The translations under genes were made by a program, and so were the position numbers. This document shows positions 62,239-64,000 of a stretch of DNA of 64,000 nucleotides, in pieces (within the stretch, counting starts at the first letter, position 1; each line of letters opens with the position of its first letter). The DNA comes from Pseudolactococcus laudensis (GTDB lineage Bacteria > Bacillota > Bacilli > Lactobacillales > Streptococcaceae). The notes beneath the pieces are model-generated. The model was not told the origin of the DNA, searched no databases, and saw nothing but the letters and a program-made list of their open reading frames with translations. Location: NCBI RefSeq assembly GCF_013449735.1, contig NZ_JACBNY010000009.1, forward strand, positions 1 to 64,000. The letters run 5' to 3'.

Positions 62239-63099
62239 ATGGATACGTTACTAATGATCAGAGAAAGATATTCTCAGCTGACGGCTGCTGAAAAGCGGAT
62301 AGCAGACTATGTTTTGGATTCTGGTGAAGAGATATTGGAAAAAAGTGCACAAGAAGTTTCCCAAGAAATTGGTAGCTCCTCTGCATCATTGGTTCGATTT
62401 TCTAGAAAATTAGGATATGATGGTTTTTCTCAATTTAAACAAAAATTAAGTGTCGCTTATGCTTTTCATGCTGATAATGAGAGTTATTATGAAGAGGTTA
62501 GCGATGCTGAGACACCTTTGTCAATTAAAAATAAATTAAAAGTTCGGATTAACCATATGGTGGAGACAACAAATGCTTCATTGCTAGATGAGGCAGTGAT
62601 GTCAGTTGTTTCTTGTCTGGATAAAGTTGATGTCATTTTTGTTTTTGGTATTGGTGCTTCATCCATTGTGGCTCAAGATATTTTTCAAAAATTTAGTAGA
62701 ATTGGAAAACAAGTCTATTTTATTCAAGATACTCATTTATTTCTTTCCTCTCTTTCTATTCAGAAAAATCAAGCTGCTTTCATCGGCATATCGATGAAAG
62801 GTGAAACGAAGGAAGTTGTCGAACTTGCAAGAGCTATCAAATCGTTGAAAGTACCAATGGTGGCAATCACTTCTAATGAAAAATCAACATTAGGACAATT
62901 ATCGGACTATGTCTTGCATTCAATTTCAGGTGAAGACTATCAAATGAGAACGGCAGCTACCATGAGTTTGATGGCACAGCTTTATGTTGTTGATATACTC
63001 TTTTATATGTACGTCTCAGAACACTTTGAGCAGAGCTATCAAAACCTTCAAAAAACAAGTCAAGCTATCAAACAGTTAGGTCAAGAACCATCTTCTTGA
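62239..63099 (+). CDS. murR: MurR-type RpiR-family regulator
   Basis: A 286-residue regulator: an N-terminal helix-turn-helix (YSQLTAAEKRIADYVLD; SSSASLVRFSRKLGYDGFSQFK) and a C-terminal SIS domain (VDVIFVFGIGASSIVAQDIFQKF) that binds a sugar phosphate, here likely MurNAc-6P. GGAGG precedes the ATG. It probably controls the three palindromes before mupG. Confidence 0.9.
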   Translation: MDTLLMIRERYSQLTAAEKRIADYVLDSGEEILEKSAQEVSQEIGSSSASLVRFSRKLGYDGFSQFKQKLSVAYAFHADNESYYEEVSDAETPLSIKNKLKVRINHMVETTNASLLDEAVMSVVSCLDKVDVIFVFGIGASSIVAQDIFQKFSRIGKQVYFIQDTHLFLSSLSIQKNQAAFIGISMKGETKEVVELARAIKSLKVPMVAITSNEKSTLGQLSDYVLHSISGEDYQMRTAATMSLMAQLYVVDILFYMYVSEHFEQSYQNLQKTSQAIKQLGQEPSS

Positions 63100-63110
63100 T
63101 TTTAAAATAG

Positions 63111-63182
63111 CTATGATTGACGTGAACTCGCAAAATATGAATATTTTAATCTTTAACCACCGATTTGGTGGTTTTTTGGTAT
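63111..63182 (+). repeat. 72-bp direct repeat, right copy (metA 3' remnant and terminator)
   Basis: 71 of 72 bases match 57958-58029. The one change turns a metA Leu codon into TGA. The copy directly precedes dnaD, and the end of its terminator merges into the dnaD -10. Confidence 0.95.
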
Positions 63183-63191
63183 AATGAAATC

Positions 63192-63902
63192 ATGACTTAT
63201 TATGAACAATTCAAAAAAAATATCGTCTTACCACAGGCGATATTGACACATATTTTAGATATTTTTCCGACACTTGTGAGTTTCAACGTCTGGCTTTATT
63301 TTTATGGTAATGAATCACTAGCGCCGAGTCAAATTGCTGCCTTTTTACAGATGACGACAGCAGAGGTTAATCAAGAAATTAATCTCTTGACAGATTCAGA
63401 GACCTTAACAGCTGAATTTGATGAGTCAACAGGTGAGATGCACTTTGACACACGTCCAGCTTTTGCAAAATTAGATCATCTCTTAGCAGCCACAAACAAT
63501 CAAGCATCAATCTCTGATTCTGAACTGGACAATGAAACAGAAACCGTTTCTGATATTGCAAGATTGATTGCAGCTTTCGAGCCTGAAATGCCAGGTGGTT
63601 TAACACCGATTAATATAGAAGAACTGCAAAAGTGGCTGAGTGATGATAAATTTGAAGTAGATCTAATCCTTCAAGCCTTACGTGAAGCAGCGCTAAATCG
63701 CAAAGTCTCACTACCTTATATTCGAGCGATTTTGCGTAACTGGCGTACTAATGGCATCGTGACAGCGCGTGATGTAGCAGATAACCGTGAAACTCGTGAG
63801 ATGCGTCAAGCAGAGCAGCAGAGTGATACAACCCTATCAGATGATTATTTTAACTCAGTCGATAGCTTGCGTAAGGCTTGGGGGTATGATAATGCTCAGT
63901 AA
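63192..63902 (+). CDS. dnaD: DnaD-family replication initiation protein
   Basis: A 236-residue protein. Start ATG 63192 (MTYYEQFKKNIVLPQAIL). An N-terminal winged helix and a C-terminal DnaD domain (LQALREAALNRKVSLPYIRAILRNWRTNGI) are present. It works with DnaB and DnaI in loading the replicative helicase. TATAAT at 63180-63185 (extended by TGG) lies seven bases before the ATG and there is no Shine-Dalgarno, so the transcript is probably leaderless. It overlaps nth by 11 bases. Confidence 0.92.
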   Translation: MTYYEQFKKNIVLPQAILTHILDIFPTLVSFNVWLYFYGNESLAPSQIAAFLQMTTAEVNQEINLLTDSETLTAEFDESTGEMHFDTRPAFAKLDHLLAATNNQASISDSELDNETETVSDIARLIAAFEPEMPGGLTPINIEELQKWLSDDKFEVDLILQALREAALNRKVSLPYIRAILRNWRTNGIVTARDVADNRETREMRQAEQQSDTTLSDDYFNSVDSLRKAWGYDNAQ

Positions 63903-64000
63903 GAAAAAATTTCTGGAAGTACTAGATATAATTGCAACCATGTTTCCTGAGGCTCATGGTGAATTAGATGCAGCAACGCCTTTTCAATTGTTGATTGCAG
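63892..64000 (+). CDS. nth: Endonuclease III, 5' part (runs off window)
   Basis: The first 36 codons (MLSKKKFLEVLDIIATMFPE, then LDAATPFQLLIA) match the start of endonuclease III, the base-excision repair glycosylase. dnaD-nth is a conserved pair in low-GC Gram-positives. The catalytic and Fe-S parts lie beyond the window. Confidence 0.85.
   Translation, partial: MLSKKKFLEVLDIIATMFPEAHGELDAATPFQLLIA

Noticed and set aside
56219-63110. Shared string of about 20 bases (TCTTCT-TGATTTTAAAATAG) before the DUF1054 gene and before the right 72-bp repeat
   Set aside because: AT-rich, with an indel, and consistent with chance or a common -10; it does not extend the repeat boundary.

Overview
The window looks like chromosome of a low-GC Gram-positive coccus of the Streptococcaceae, most likely the Lactococcus/Pseudolactococcus branch. 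Evidence: pyr genes split into pyrR-pyrP-pyrB-carA, pyrK-pyrDB-pyrF and pyrE-pyrC blocks, three PyrR-type attenuators, a perfect PurBox before purC, a MapZ-type division protein downstream of gpsB-rnpB, an RNase J2-like protein, a type-B RNase P RNA, an asd-type leader RNA, and frequent extended -10 (TGnTATAAT) promoters. The species is an inference from gene order and protein style; no 16S rRNA is present.

Layout. 1-5.8 kb is the end of a cell-surface polysaccharide/teichoic-acid-like locus: an IS3-family transposase tail, an SGNH protein cut at its 5' end by that IS, a glycosyltransferase/glycerophosphotransferase, a small anchored protein and a DUF6270-like protein. Two of these genes are broken by one-base homopolymer deletions. 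6.4-17.6 kb holds an IspD/TarI-like cytidylyltransferase, T-box-controlled glyQS, a DUF896 protein, a cre-controlled gluconokinase, transketolase, an APC amino-acid transporter, and an asd-type RNA followed by asd. 17.7-22 kb holds a PadR-DUF1129 pair, dapA under a lysine riboswitch, and RNase J2. 22.4-34.5 kb holds most of pyrimidine synthesis, interrupted by an SPC-type metal P-type ATPase. 34.5-43.1 kb holds gpsB, rnpB, an RNA methyltransferase, mapZ and purC-purL. 43.3-44.9 kb is an LPXTG surface protein whose predicted mature N-terminus is a close ubiquitin homologue; its gene is frameshifted at a run of six G. 45-48.7 kb is an iron-siderophore ABC importer on the minus strand. 48.9-58 kb holds radC, a class-I glutaminase-like hydrolase, rex, an ABC-F ATPase, glf, pyrEC, a DUF1054 protein and metA. 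58-63.1 kb is a complete MurNAc-6P recycling operon (mupG-murQ-murP-murR) bracketed by 72-bp direct repeats of the metA 3' end. dnaD and the start of nth close the window.

How the parts work together. Pyrimidine genes respond to UMP through PyrR leaders; asd and dapA carry separate RNA leaders; purC-purL carry a PurR activator site; gluconokinase is likely CcpA-controlled. The metal exporter and the iron importer carry the same 16-18 bp palindrome (GTCAAAANNTTTTGAC), which suggests one metal-responsive regulon. The mur operon carries three evenly spaced palindromes around its promoter, probably for its own MurR.

Most notable: (1) the secreted, sortase-anchored ubiquitin-like protein; (2) the mur island inside long direct repeats; (3) a modular repeat family that sits directly before start codons and supplies the ribosome binding site, with compensatory changes in its hairpin; (4) three one-base homopolymer frameshifts, all in surface genes, against none in the roughly 50 kb of housekeeping genes; (5) the shared metal operator.
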